From contig JAEXXW010000602.1 of the NCBI GenBank assembly GCA_023405565.1, positions 1 through 12,363 of the forward strand: DNA of 12,363 bases. Reading direction: 5' to 3'. The notes under the pieces were generated by a model. It was not told the DNA's origin, ran no database searches, and saw only the letters and a list, made by a program, of their open reading frames with translations. Source of the DNA: Pseudomonadota bacterium. GTDB taxonomy: Bacteria > Pseudomonadota > Alphaproteobacteria > Rhizobiales > Xanthobacteraceae. The translations under genes were made by a program, and so were the position numbers. Below are positions 6,610 through 12,363 of this stretch, in pieces; positions within the stretch are counted from its first letter, which is position 1; each line of letters starts with the position of its first letter.

Positions 6610-8013
6610 ATGAAGCCTCGCACCCTGTACGATAAAATCTGGGACGACCACGTCGTTGACGAACAACCCGACGGCACCTGCCTGCTCTATATCGATCGCC
6701 ATCTGGTGCATGAGGTGACGTCACCGCAGGCCTTCGAAGGCCTGCGCAATTCGGGCCGCAAAGTGCGCGCGCCAGAAAAGACGCTCGCCGTCGTCGATCA
6801 CAACGTGCCGACCACCGATCGCTCGCTGCCCAATCCCGATCCGGAAAGCGCCGAACAGATCAAGGTGCTCGCCGAGAACGCACGCGACTTCGGTCTCGAA
6901 TATTACAACGAGTACGACAAGCGTCAGGGCATCGTGCACATCATCGGTCCGGAGCAGGGCTTCACGCTGCCCGGCACGACGATCGTGTGCGGTGACAGCC
7001 ACACCGCGACGCATGGCGCGTTCGGCGCACTGGCCTATGGTATCGGCACATCGGAAGTCGAACATGTGCTGGCGACACAGACGCTGATCCAGAAGAAGTC
7101 TAAGAACATGCGCGCCATCGTCGACGGCCAGTTGCCGCCCGGTGTCACCGCGAAGGATATTATTTTGGCGATCATCGGCGAGATCGGCACCGCCGGTGGC
7201 ACCGGCTATGCGCTCGAATATGCTGGCGAAGCCATCCGTTCGATCTCGATGGAAGGCCGCATGACGATCTGCAACATGTCGATCGAAGGCGGCGCCCGTG
7301 CCGGCATGGTCGCGCCGGACGAGAAGACCTATGAATATCTGAAAGGCCGCCCCAAAGCACCGAAAGGCGAGCATTGGGATCGCGCCGTGCGCTATTGGGA
7401 TTCGCTGCGCACCGATGACGGCGCATTCTTCGACACCGAGATCCGTCTCGATGCCGCGAAGCTGCCGCCGCTCGTCACGTGGGGCACGAGCCCTGAAGAC
7501 GTGATCTCGATCACCGGCAAGGTGCCGAATCCGGGCGACATCGCGGACGAAGCCAAGCGTCTCTCGAAGCGACGCGCGCTGGAATATATCGGCCTGCAGC
7601 CGGGCACGAAGATCACCGATATCAAGCTCGATCGCGTGTTCATCGGCTCCTGCACCAATGGCCGCATCGAGGATCTGCGCGAAGCGGCTCGCATCGTGAA
7701 CGGCCACACGGTCAACGGCAACGTGAATGCGATGATCGTGCCGGGATCGGGACTCGTGAAGGAGCAGGCGGAAGCCGAAGGCCTCGACAAGATCTTCATC
7801 AAGGCCGGCTTCGAATGGCGCGAGCCGGGCTGCTCGATGTGCCTCGCGATGAATCCGGACAAGCTGAAGCCGGAAGAGCGTTGCGCTTCGACATCGAACC
7901 GCAACTTCGAAGGCCGTCAGGGCTTCAAGGGCCGCACGCATCTCGTCTCGCCGGCGATGGCCGCGGCGGCCGCGATTGCCGGACACTTCGTCGACGTGCG
8001 CGACTGGAAGTAA
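6610..8013 (+). CDS. leuC: 3-isopropylmalate dehydratase large subunit
   Basis: With the small subunit LeuD it isomerises 2-isopropylmalate to 3-isopropylmalate in leucine biosynthesis, using a [4Fe-4S] cluster. The 467 residues match the usual length. The three cluster cysteines are Cys348 in IGSCTNGR and Cys408 and Cys411 in PGCSMC. Other aconitase-family signatures are [42 protein letters not shown] and [18 protein letters not shown] 6610 gives the standard N-terminus, though the Shine-Dalgarno sequence is weak. leuD is not next to it: the gene is followed by a terminator and oppositely oriented genes, so the partner must be encoded elsewhere. It appears monocistronic. Confidence 0.97.
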   Translation: MKPRTLYDKIWDDHVVDEQPDGTCLLYIDRHLVHEVTSPQAFEGLRNSGRKVRAPEKTLAVVDHNVPTTDRSLPNPDPESAEQIKVLAENARDFGLEYYNEYDKRQGIVHIIGPEQGFTLPGTTIVCGDSHTATHGAFGALAYGIGTSEVEHVLATQTLIQKKSKNMRAIVDGQLPPGVTAKDIILAIIGEIGTAGGTGYALEYAGEAIRSISMEGRMTICNMSIEGGARAGMVAPDEKTYEYLKGRPKAPKGEHWDRAVRYWDSLRTDDGAFFDTEIRLDAAKLPPLVTWGTSPEDVISITGKVPNPGDIADEAKRLSKRRALEYIGLQPGTKITDIKLDRVFIGSCTNGRIEDLREAARIVNGHTVNGNVNAMIVPGSGLVKEQAEAEGLDKIFIKAGFEWREPGCSMCLAMNPDKLKPEERCASTSNRNFEGRQGFKGRTHLVSPAMAAAAAIAGHFVDVRDWK

Positions 8014-8036
8014 TCGCTGTCATCGTGATGCAAAGC

Positions 8037-8064
8037 AAAAAGGCCCGCCGATGCGGGCCTTTTT
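8037..8064. terminator. bidirectional terminator between leuC and the Trp/Tyr-rich protein gene
   Basis: A near-perfect inverted repeat pairs AAAAAGGCCCGC (8037-8048) with GCGGGCCTTTTT (8053-8064) around CGAT. The T-run serves leuC on the plus strand and the A-run serves the converging gene that ends at 8085. Confidence 0.9.
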
Positions 8065-8084
8065 CATTTCATGCGATGATCGTG

Positions 8085-8552
8085 TCAGAACCAGAAGCCG
8101 AAGCGCGGACCGCCCCAGAAACCGAGACCAACGCCCGGTCCATAAAAGCCGTAAGCAGACCGCCAATAGGGCCGATAATAGGCATAGCGCCACGGCCGGT
8201 AGCCCCAACGCCGGTAGCCCCATGGCCGGTAATAGCCATAACGCCACGGCCGGTAGTAACCCCAGCGCGGACCCCAGTAACGATAGCGTGGGCCCCAAGC
8301 ATAACGCGGACCCCAATATCGGCCGCGCCAGCCCCAATGGCGATGGCGCCAATAGCCGCCGCGATAGGCCCAGTGACGATGGCCATACCAACCGCGATGG
8401 CCGTGCCAATGACGCCGCTGCGCGGAAAACTCGGTCTTTTCAACATTGGTGGTTGTGCTGGTTGTGCCATCGGCCCGCACCTTGGCCGTCGCGGGAAGTG
8501 CCAAGAGAAGCGCGACGCCGGCGACGGCTATCGCTCTGACGATTGTCTTCAT
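8085..8552 (-). CDS. exported Trp/Tyr/Gly/Arg-rich low-complexity protein
   Basis: I do not recognise a specific family. The 155-residue protein has a signal peptide (hydrophobic core about residues 7-21, cleavage probably after LPATA near residue 23), a short Thr-rich linker ending EKTEFSAQRR, and a tail from about residue 46 to the end. The tail holds 17 Trp and many Tyr, Arg, Gly and His, with no Asp, Glu, Lys or Cys, so it is highly basic and aromatic. It includes three WGPR units (80-83, 86-89, 93-96) and an 18-residue tandem repeat (100-117 and 118-135, YRPWRYGYYRPWGY type). Similar proteins are sometimes labelled sulfur globule protein, without proof. GGAG 7 nt before ATG 8552 decides the start over GTG 8558. 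Codon-level repeats suggest growth by duplication. Confidence 0.75.
   Translation of the reverse strand: MKTIVRAIAVAGVALLLALPATAKVRADGTTSTTTNVEKTEFSAQRRHWHGHRGWYGHRHWAYRGGYWRHRHWGWRGRYWGPRYAWGPRYRYWGPRWGYYRPWRYGYYRPWGYRRWGYRPWRYAYYRPYWRSAYGFYGPGVGLGFWGGPRFGFWF
8148..8255 (-). repeat. 54-nt tandem repeat (two copies) inside the Trp/Tyr-rich gene
   Basis: Two 18-codon units lie head to tail, residues 100-117 and 118-135. Both begin YRPWRY and continue with [GA]YYRP. The 15-mer CGCCACGGCCGGTAG (plus strand) occurs at 8188-8202 and again at 8242-8256, exactly 54 nt apart, showing that the DNA itself was duplicated rather than only the amino-acid bias converging. Confidence 0.7.
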
Positions 8553-8653
8553 ACGCACACTCCATCTTACACGTTACAGGTCGCCTCCAACCCACGAACG
8601 CACAATTCTGAAATCGGTTGCGTGCGGACATTTTGCGATAGGTCAAGACCAAC

Positions 8654-8681
8654 AAAAAAGGCCCGCCTTGCAGCGGGCCTT
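8654..8681 (-). terminator. rho-independent terminator of the Tyr/Arg/Pro-rich protein gene
   Basis: AAGGCCCGC (8658-8666) pairs with GCGGGCCTT (8673-8681) around a 6-nt loop. On the minus strand the stem runs into TTTTTT (8659-8654), about 24 nt after the stop codon. The core stem GGCCCGC/GCGGGCC is the same as in the leuC terminator. Confidence 0.85.
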
Positions 8682-8704
8682 CGAATTATTGGTATTCGCT
8701 TCTA

Positions 8705-8953
8705 TCAATAGTAACGATAGTAGCGGTAGGGCCGATAAGGCCGATAATAGTAGCGCGGACGAGGATAAACCCGGTACGGACGATAGTAACGATACGGGCG
8801 ATAGTAATAATAACGGCGCGCGCTGATTTCATCGTGCTGAACCGCGAGCGCAGAAGTCTGCACGCGGTCAGTTACCGGAGCGGCGCTGGCAGGAGCCGGA
8901 GAGAACGCCAGAAGCGCGCCCAAAACGGCGAAGCAGGCGAGATACTTGATCAT
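8705..8953 (-). CDS. small exported Tyr/Arg/Pro-rich protein
   Basis: No family is recognised. The 82-residue precursor has a signal peptide (MIKYLACFAVLGALLAF, then SPAPASAA, cleavage near residue 24-25), a linker ending HDEISARR, and a 37-residue tail from Arg46. The tail consists of 18 Tyr, 12 Arg, 6 Pro and 1 Val and nothing else, with YYRPYR-type units repeated. The EISARR junction resembles EFSAQRR in the neighbouring Trp/Tyr-rich protein, so the two probably share an origin or role. The start is uncertain: ATG 8953 has GGAG 6 nt upstream, but a strong AAGGAGG (8982-8976) lies 10 nt before an in-frame TTG at 8965, which would add four residues. A terminator separates it from the next gene, so it is likely its own transcription unit. 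Confidence 0.7.
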   Translation of the reverse strand: MIKYLACFAVLGALLAFSPAPASAAPVTDRVQTSALAVQHDEISARRYYYYRPYRYYRPYRVYPRPRYYYRPYRPYRYYRYY

Positions 8954-9054
8954 CAGATTCTCCAAGGGTGAATCGCCTCCTTCCACCTTAGACGCCCGGA
9001 GGCACGCGATTCAATCGGTGCACAAAAATTGCGGCGATGAAACGGCAGGTAATC

Positions 9055-9378
9055 TTAACCGCGCACCCAACGGCAACGCATCTGCGGTGTGATCACCGTG
9101 CCGCTCGGACGATGCTCCGTTGCGTACCAATCAACGCATTGCCGCACTGCACCGGGACCGGGCCACGCATAATCGCCGGGACGCGGATAGTCCCAGGCCG
9201 GTGGTTGTTCGCGTTGAATGCGAATCCGCGGCCGCTGCCGCGTTTGCGATGAAAACTCCGATGAACCGACCATTTCTGACAGGTCATTCATCTTCTTCTC
9301 ATTCAGATGAGATGAATCAATCGCATACGCGGCATTGGAGAGAATAAGAGCGGTCGCGGCGAGGAGGATCGGTTTCAT
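9055..9378 (-). CDS. small exported protein with Arg/Pro/Trp linker and two-Cys C-terminal module
   Basis: This 107-residue precursor has a clear signal peptide (MKPILLAATALILSNAAYA, cleavage after residue 19). A Ser/Glu-rich stretch follows, then a basic, Pro/Trp-containing linker (RQRPRIRIQREQPPAWDYPR, then GDYAWPGPG). The C-terminal module has RQCVDWYATEHRPSGTV and ends with PQMRCRWVRG. Cys81 and Cys102 could form one disulfide in the periplasm. I recognise the Cys-x-x-Trp...Ser-Gly-Thr-Val...Cys pattern as one seen in small exported Hyphomicrobiales proteins, but know no function. It diverges from the small membrane-protein gene that starts at 9457. It is the third secreted small protein in a row on this strand. 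Confidence 0.7.
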   Translation of the reverse strand: MKPILLAATALILSNAAYAIDSSHLNEKKMNDLSEMVGSSEFSSQTRQRPRIRIQREQPPAWDYPRPGDYAWPGPGAVRQCVDWYATEHRPSGTVITPQMRCRWVRG

Positions 9379-9420
9379 GCGGTGAACGCTCTCTTATCTG
9401 TTCTCGTCCGTCAACCAGGT

Positions 9421-9450
9421 TTGAGATGCGACCCGGTCCCGGCCTATGCT
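9421..9450 (+). promoter_or_regulatory. candidate promoter giving a leaderless or near-leaderless transcript
   Basis: TTGAGA (9421-9426) and TATGCT (9445-9450) are separated by 18 nt. The predicted start falls at about 9456-9458, on the ATG at 9457, and no Shine-Dalgarno sequence precedes that ATG. The call is weak because both hexamers are imperfect. Confidence 0.3.
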
Positions 9451-9456
9451 GGCACG

Positions 9457-9693
9457 ATGAAGGTTGCGGATTCCGATCAGAAGCGACGCGATGCACTCGA
9501 CGATCTTGAACGGGTGCAGCACGAGGGCGGCCTCCTCTCGGGCTGGCTGCGACACACGACCGCGGCGGAAAACGACATGGCCGACCCGCATGGGGATCCG
9601 ATCGAACGGTGGGGTCGGCGGATCGGACGATCGCTGGCAATAGTCGCCTTCCTGGGCCTTTGCGTCTATCTATACCTCACCCATGCCCGCTGA
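9457..9693 (+). CDS. small tail-anchored membrane protein of unknown function
   Basis: This 78-residue protein has a charged N-terminal half (KVADSDQKRRDALDDLERVQ), a central segment with EGGLLSGWLRHTTAAENDM and DPHGDPIERWGRRIGR, and one C-terminal membrane helix (SLAIVAFLGLCVYLYL) ending THAR. This suggests a cytoplasmic domain anchored at its C-terminus. No family is recognised. An open frame begins at 9382, but the ATG at 9457 gives a more protein-like N-terminus. Its last 11 nt overlap the start of the metallopeptidase gene, so the two are translationally coupled and may work together, perhaps with this protein holding the peptidase at the membrane (inference). Confidence 0.6.
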   Translation: MKVADSDQKRRDALDDLERVQHEGGLLSGWLRHTTAAENDMADPHGDPIERWGRRIGRSLAIVAFLGLCVYLYLTHAR

Positions 9694-10132
9694 CTCTTCC
9701 GACGATATTGCAAATCCGCTCGCCGACCCGCTGTCCTGGCGGGATGTCAGGGCATTGTCGCTCGACGATATGGAAGCGATCGCCGCCGACGCCTTTCGCC
9801 GGCTCCCCGAGACCTTCCGCGCGCTGTGCCAGGACGTCATTATCCGGGTCGAGGATTTCCCGACCGACGATGTGATCGCCGAGATGAAACTGGACAGCGA
9901 GTTCGACCTCCTCGGCTTGTTCCAGGGCGTCGGGCTGCCGTTCCGCTCGGAGAGCGCGCCCGTGCAAATGCCCAATATGATCTGGCTCTATCGCAGGCCC
10001 ATCCTCGACTACTGGGCCGATCATGAGGAGACACTGGGCACGATCGTGGCTCATGTTCTCATCCATGAGATCGGCCATCACTTCGGCTTATCCGACGCGG
10101 ACATGGAAGCGATCGAGGCGAGCGTCACCTGA
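9683..10132 (+). CDS. minimal zincin-type metallopeptidase family protein
   Basis: This 149-residue protein carries the zinc-protease motif HEIGHHFGLSD: His128, Glu129 and His132, with Gly135 and Asp138 completing the HExxHxxGxxD pattern of the small family PF06262. The preceding helix (TLGTIVAHVLI) and the strand before it (MIWLYRRPIL) fit that fold, in which a roughly 120-residue domain is nearly all of the protein. It has no signal peptide or membrane segment, so it should be cytoplasmic. The substrate is unknown for the family as a whole. The N-terminus has the DIEAIAADAFRRLP-like helix seen here as SLDDMEAIAADAFRRLPETF. It overlaps the upstream small membrane-protein gene by 11 nt and ends 7 nt from the converging methyltransferase gene, with no terminator between them. 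Confidence 0.85.
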   Translation: MPADSSDDIANPLADPLSWRDVRALSLDDMEAIAADAFRRLPETFRALCQDVIIRVEDFPTDDVIAEMKLDSEFDLLGLFQGVGLPFRSESAPVQMPNMIWLYRRPILDYWADHEETLGTIVAHVLIHEIGHHFGLSDADMEAIEASVT

Positions 10133-10139
10133 GCAACGT

Positions 10140-10742
10140 TCAATCCGTCTTGGGCCATCGCGGCAATAACGACGCGCGCCGTCGCGTGATCCTGTAGACC
10201 GCAGCCGGCGGTACATTCATGAGCGTCCGGCCGATGCAGGTGGCTTTCAGCCCCAACCGGTCGAGGACACGCAAAGGAACAGGACAACGCGGCCCATACG
10301 TGAACTGATAGAATGACGCGTCCGAACGCAGATAGCCGAACGCACCGGACAGGATTGCAATCACTTTCCGGGGCGACATCGACAGCAACGGCAAACCGCT
10401 GATGGCGGCACCATAGGGCGCACCGGTCAGAATCTTGGTCTGGGCAAGCCGCGCTGCATCCATCCACAAGACATGCGCCTGCGGAAACCGCTGGCCCAGC
10501 ACCCGCACGAAATCGGAACCAAACTCCACCAAAGTAAGATCGTGTTCTTCAACGCCGCGCGCGAGCAGCGCCCGTGTGAAAACGCCCAGACCAGGACCAA
10601 GTTCAAGCACCGGTCCGGTGTCGGGCTTGATCTCCGACGTGATCAAGTCGGCCAGTGCGCGGCTCGACGGCAAGACAGCGGCCACCTGCCTGGGGTTTGC
10701 AATCCAGGCGCGGAAGAATGGAACGTTGTCGGCTTGGCTCAC
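10140..10742 (-). CDS. phospholipid N-methyltransferase-like SAM-dependent methyltransferase
   Basis: This is a 200-residue class I methyltransferase. Motif I is VLELGPGLGVFT (45-56), the acidic residue after strand 2 is Glu73 in LVEFG, Asp95 follows in MDAA, and SGLPLLSMSP is the motif-IV region. The N-terminal FFRAWIANPRQVAAVLPSSR matches the bacterial PmtA/PmtX group, which methylates phosphatidylethanolamine toward phosphatidylcholine at the membrane and is related to rRNA adenine dimethylases. Bradyrhizobia carry several such paralogues with different steps, so the substrate cannot be fixed from sequence; phosphatidylethanolamine or a methylated form is most likely. It starts with GTG, whose GTGA overlaps the TGA of the SDR gene by 4 nt, so the two are translationally coupled. 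The C-terminus is basic (RRRASLLPRWPKTD). Confidence 0.8.
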   Translation of the reverse strand: MSQADNVPFFRAWIANPRQVAAVLPSSRALADLITSEIKPDTGPVLELGPGLGVFTRALLARGVEEHDLTLVEFGSDFVRVLGQRFPQAHVLWMDAARLAQTKILTGAPYGAAISGLPLLSMSPRKVIAILSGAFGYLRSDASFYQFTYGPRCPVPLRVLDRLGLKATCIGRTLMNVPPAAVYRITRRRASLLPRWPKTD

Positions 10743-11677
10743 GTCACAACCTCACTCTGTGATGAAAAATCCATGCGAATGCCGGTCAGGTTTTCGGATA
10801 GCCGCCATAACCGTTCAGCCAGCGCCTGATCCTTGGCCGAGGCGACAGGCTGCACGATGGTCGGATCGCCGCTTTTCTCGTGGCGCCCATCCGGTCCAAC
10901 GAATTGTCCGCCATGAACGTCCGGCGCGGCGGTCGCGTAGAGGAGATTCAGCGCGCCCTTTTCCGCGCTTTGCGCGAAGAAGCGATTGCCGAAACGCATG
11001 AGCAGACGCAGAAGCCCTGTCGTCCCGTTCAATTGCAAATTGGTGGCGGCGTAACCGGGATGAGCAAGAACGCTGCGGATCGGCAGACCGGCACGCCGCA
11101 GACGCCGATCAAGTTCAAGCGCGAACAGGACGTTGGCGAATTTTGATTGGGCATAGAAAGCAATGCGGGAATAGGCCTTCGCGCCGTCGAGATCGTTGAA
11201 ATGAATGGCGCCACGCTTGTGCAGGCTTGAACTGACGGTCACGACGCGGGGCGCGTGTCCGGCCTTCAGCTGACCGAGCAACAAACCGGTCAGGACAAAA
11301 TGAGCGAGATGATTGACGCCGAACTGAAGCTCGAAGCCCTGCCGCGTCAGGGATCTCGGCGGCATCATGATTCCGGCATTGTTCACGAGAACATCGATCG
11401 ACGTTTTTTCCGCGATCAGAGCGCCGGCAAAGTTTCGGACCTGATCGAGATCGGCGAGATCGAGGAGGCGAAGTTCAATCTTCGCTCCAGGTACCGCTGC
11501 CCGGATTTGCTCGAGGGCCTGCAGACCCTTTCCCTCATCGCGCGCTGTCATGATTACGCAGGCATTGCGACGAGCAAGCTCGCGTGCGGTGATAAAGCCG
11601 AGACCGCTATTGGCTCCGGTGACAAGAAAGGAGCGACCTGATTGATCCGGGATCTGATCGGCAGTCCATGTCTTCAT
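10739..11677 (-). CDS. short-chain dehydrogenase/reductase (retinol dehydrogenase-like classical SDR)
   Basis: This 312-residue NAD(P)-dependent oxidoreductase has the cofactor motif TGANSGLG (20-27), Arg46 in MTARD (favouring NADP), NNAG (99-102), the catalytic Ser in VSSS (149-151), and Tyr175 and Lys179 in YAQSK. The N-terminus MKTWTADQIPDQSGR is typical of the subgroup often named protochlorophyllide-reductase- or retinol-dehydrogenase-like; the real substrate is unknown. ATG 11677 follows GGGGGC closely; an in-frame ATG at 11707 would add ten residues, including a Cys-x-x-Cys, and looks less likely. It is the first gene of a two-gene unit with the lipid methyltransferase and is divergent from a TetR regulator. 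Confidence 0.88.
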   Translation of the reverse strand: MKTWTADQIPDQSGRSFLVTGANSGLGFITARELARRNACVIMTARDEGKGLQALEQIRAAVPGAKIELRLLDLADLDQVRNFAGALIAEKTSIDVLVNNAGIMMPPRSLTRQGFELQFGVNHLAHFVLTGLLLGQLKAGHAPRVVTVSSSLHKRGAIHFNDLDGAKAYSRIAFYAQSKFANVLFALELDRRLRRAGLPIRSVLAHPGYAATNLQLNGTTGLLRLLMRFGNRFFAQSAEKGALNLLYATAAPDVHGGQFVGPDGRHEKSGDPTIVQPVASAKDQALAERLWRLSENLTGIRMDFSSQSEVVT

Positions 11678-11732
11678 AAAGCCCCCGCACCAGGGACATG
11701 CGTTCACAGATTTCGCACTTTCCCGGACGATC

Positions 11733-11745
11733 TAAACAGTGTTTA
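11733..11745. promoter_or_regulatory. 13-bp perfect palindrome, candidate TetR-family operator
   Basis: TAAACA (11733-11738), G, TGTTTA (11740-11745) is a perfect 6-1-6 inverted repeat in the 109-bp gap between the SDR gene and the divergent TetR regulator. Relative to the SDR promoter candidate it covers roughly -2 to +11, where a bound repressor would block initiation. Confidence 0.6.
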
Positions 11746-11749
11746 ATCC

Positions 11750-11777
11750 GATGTAGCGGATATCTGAACATTGTCAA
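11750..11777 (-). promoter_or_regulatory. candidate promoter for the SDR-methyltransferase operon
   Basis: On the minus strand a perfect -35 TTGACA (11777-11772) is followed after 16 nt by TACATC (11755-11750), a weak -10. The predicted start near 11743 lies inside the palindrome. I could not see a clear promoter for the divergent TetR gene. Confidence 0.5.
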
Positions 11778-11786
11778 GATTAAGGT

Positions 11787-12363
11787 ATGAAAACAGGACG
11801 ACCTCCGCAGCAAGGCACCCATCCCAGCACACGCGAGCACTATCACCATGGCGCGCTGCGCGACGCCCTGATCAAGGCCGCAGATGAGATCCTGAAGGAA
11901 AAAGGAATCGAAGGCTTCAGCCTGCGCGAAGCCGCACGGCGAGCACAGGTCTCGCCAGCCGCGCCGGCGCATCACTTTGGCAACGCAGCCGGCCTTCTGA
12001 CGGAGGTCGCGATCCTCGGCTTTGACCAGCTTGCAAATGACTTGCGCAAGGCCCGCGAGTCCGACGGCGCGCCGGACGGTCAATTGCAGGCCCAGGGACT
12101 GGCCTATGTCCATTTCGCGCTCGCCGATGCGGGACGTTTCCATCTCATGTTCCGTCATGATCTCGTCGAGAGCGAGAATGAGCGGCTGACAGCCTCGGCC
12201 AAAGCCTGCATGGCCGAACTGGAGACGGTCGTCGTCGCCTATTTAACGATGAGAAAAAAACCGGTCACACCCGAAGCCGTTCAGGCTCAGGTCCTGGGGG
12301 CCTGGTCCACGGCTCATGGCTTTTCGCACCTTGCCTTGGACGGTAAGTTCTCCACTATGACGA
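11787..12363 (+). CDS. TetR/AcrR-family transcriptional regulator (3' end cut by window edge)
   Basis: About 192 residues are visible with no stop before the window ends. The N-terminal DNA-binding domain has REHYHHGALRDALIKAADEI, then GIEGFSLREAARRAQVSPAA as the helix-turn-helix (about residues 40-60) and PAHHFGNAAGLLTEVA in place of the usual Y-H-H-F-x-x-K-x-x-L. The C-terminal ligand domain, with AYVHFALADAGRFHLMFRHD, resembles the WHG/TetR_C_13 group. ATG 11787 is the only plausible start, since TAA lies two codons upstream in frame; AAGG is just 1 nt before it, too close to be a normal ribosome binding site, so initiation may be weak or leaderless. Its position opposite the SDR gene and the palindrome between them suggest it represses that operon and probably itself; the inducer is unknown. 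Confidence 0.88.
   Translation, partial: MKTGRPPQQGTHPSTREHYHHGALRDALIKAADEILKEKGIEGFSLREAARRAQVSPAAPAHHFGNAAGLLTEVAILGFDQLANDLRKARESDGAPDGQLQAQGLAYVHFALADAGRFHLMFRHDLVESENERLTASAKACMAELETVVVAYLTMRKKPVTPEAVQAQVLGAWSTAHGFSHLALDGKFSTMT

Noticed and set aside
6721..7986. Minus-strand open frame of 421 codons across leuC
   Set aside because: It is fully antisense to leuC, which has all cluster cysteines and aconitase-family motifs. The frame has no domain and an Arg/Ala/Asp composition typical of shadow frames.
8148..8330. CRISPR-like or intergenic repeat array
   Set aside because: The repeats are in frame within an exported protein gene and differ in spacing and sequence as coding repeats do; there are no unique spacers.
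11607..12158. Minus-strand open frame of 183 codons across the SDR/TetR gap
   Set aside because: It runs through the divergent promoter region and antisense to the TetR helix-turn-helix, which is clearly coding on the plus strand.

Overview
The window looks like the chromosome of an alphaproteobacterium of the order Hyphomicrobiales (Rhizobiales), most likely near the Nitrobacteraceae/Xanthobacteraceae. The evidence is a high G+C content, the gene order ffh-rpsP-rimM-trmD-rplS-leuC with dapF-mtaB divergent beside it, and the alphaproteobacterial style of the proteins (Ffh with a TRVDGDGRGG motif and a Gly/Pro/Met-rich tail, DapF with KACGSAAC). The assignment is by recognition, not by a database search.

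Region 1 (1-1475, minus strand) holds the 5' part of mtaB (tRNA methylthiotransferase, running off the left edge) and dapF (lysine/peptidoglycan precursor epimerase). Region 2 (1476-2352, plus strand) has a secreted GyrI-like domain protein and a small two-helix membrane protein. Region 3 (2353-8064, plus strand) is core translation and export: ffh (SRP GTPase), rpsP, rimM, trmD and rplS, ending in a strong terminator. leuC (leucine biosynthesis) follows, with its own promoter, a roughly 190-nt leader and a terminator. The ffh leader carries three back-to-back hairpins and a fourth, mutually exclusive one that would enclose the ribosome binding site.

Region 4 (8085-9378, minus strand) is a run of three small exported proteins. 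Two have extreme aromatic/arginine tails: one rich in Trp, Tyr, Gly and Arg with an 18-residue tandem repeat, the other made almost only of Tyr, Arg and Pro. Both share an E-[FI]-S-A-(Q)-R-R junction before the tail. The third has an Arg/Pro/Trp linker and a two-cysteine C-terminal module. This is the least understood part of the window.

Region 5 (9457-10132, plus strand) is an overlapping pair: a 78-residue tail-anchored membrane protein and a minimal zincin-type metallopeptidase. Region 6 (10139-12363) is a self-contained regulatory unit. An SDR oxidoreductase and a phospholipid N-methyltransferase-like enzyme overlap by 4 nt on the minus strand, and a TetR-family regulator diverges from them. 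A perfect 6-1-6 palindrome lies at the predicted start point of the SDR promoter and is the obvious candidate operator.

No rRNA, tRNA, CRISPR array, insertion sequence or phage gene was seen. The strongest candidates for something undescribed are the aromatic-tail secreted proteins, the ffh leader RNA, and the TetR-controlled SDR/lipid-methyltransferase pair.
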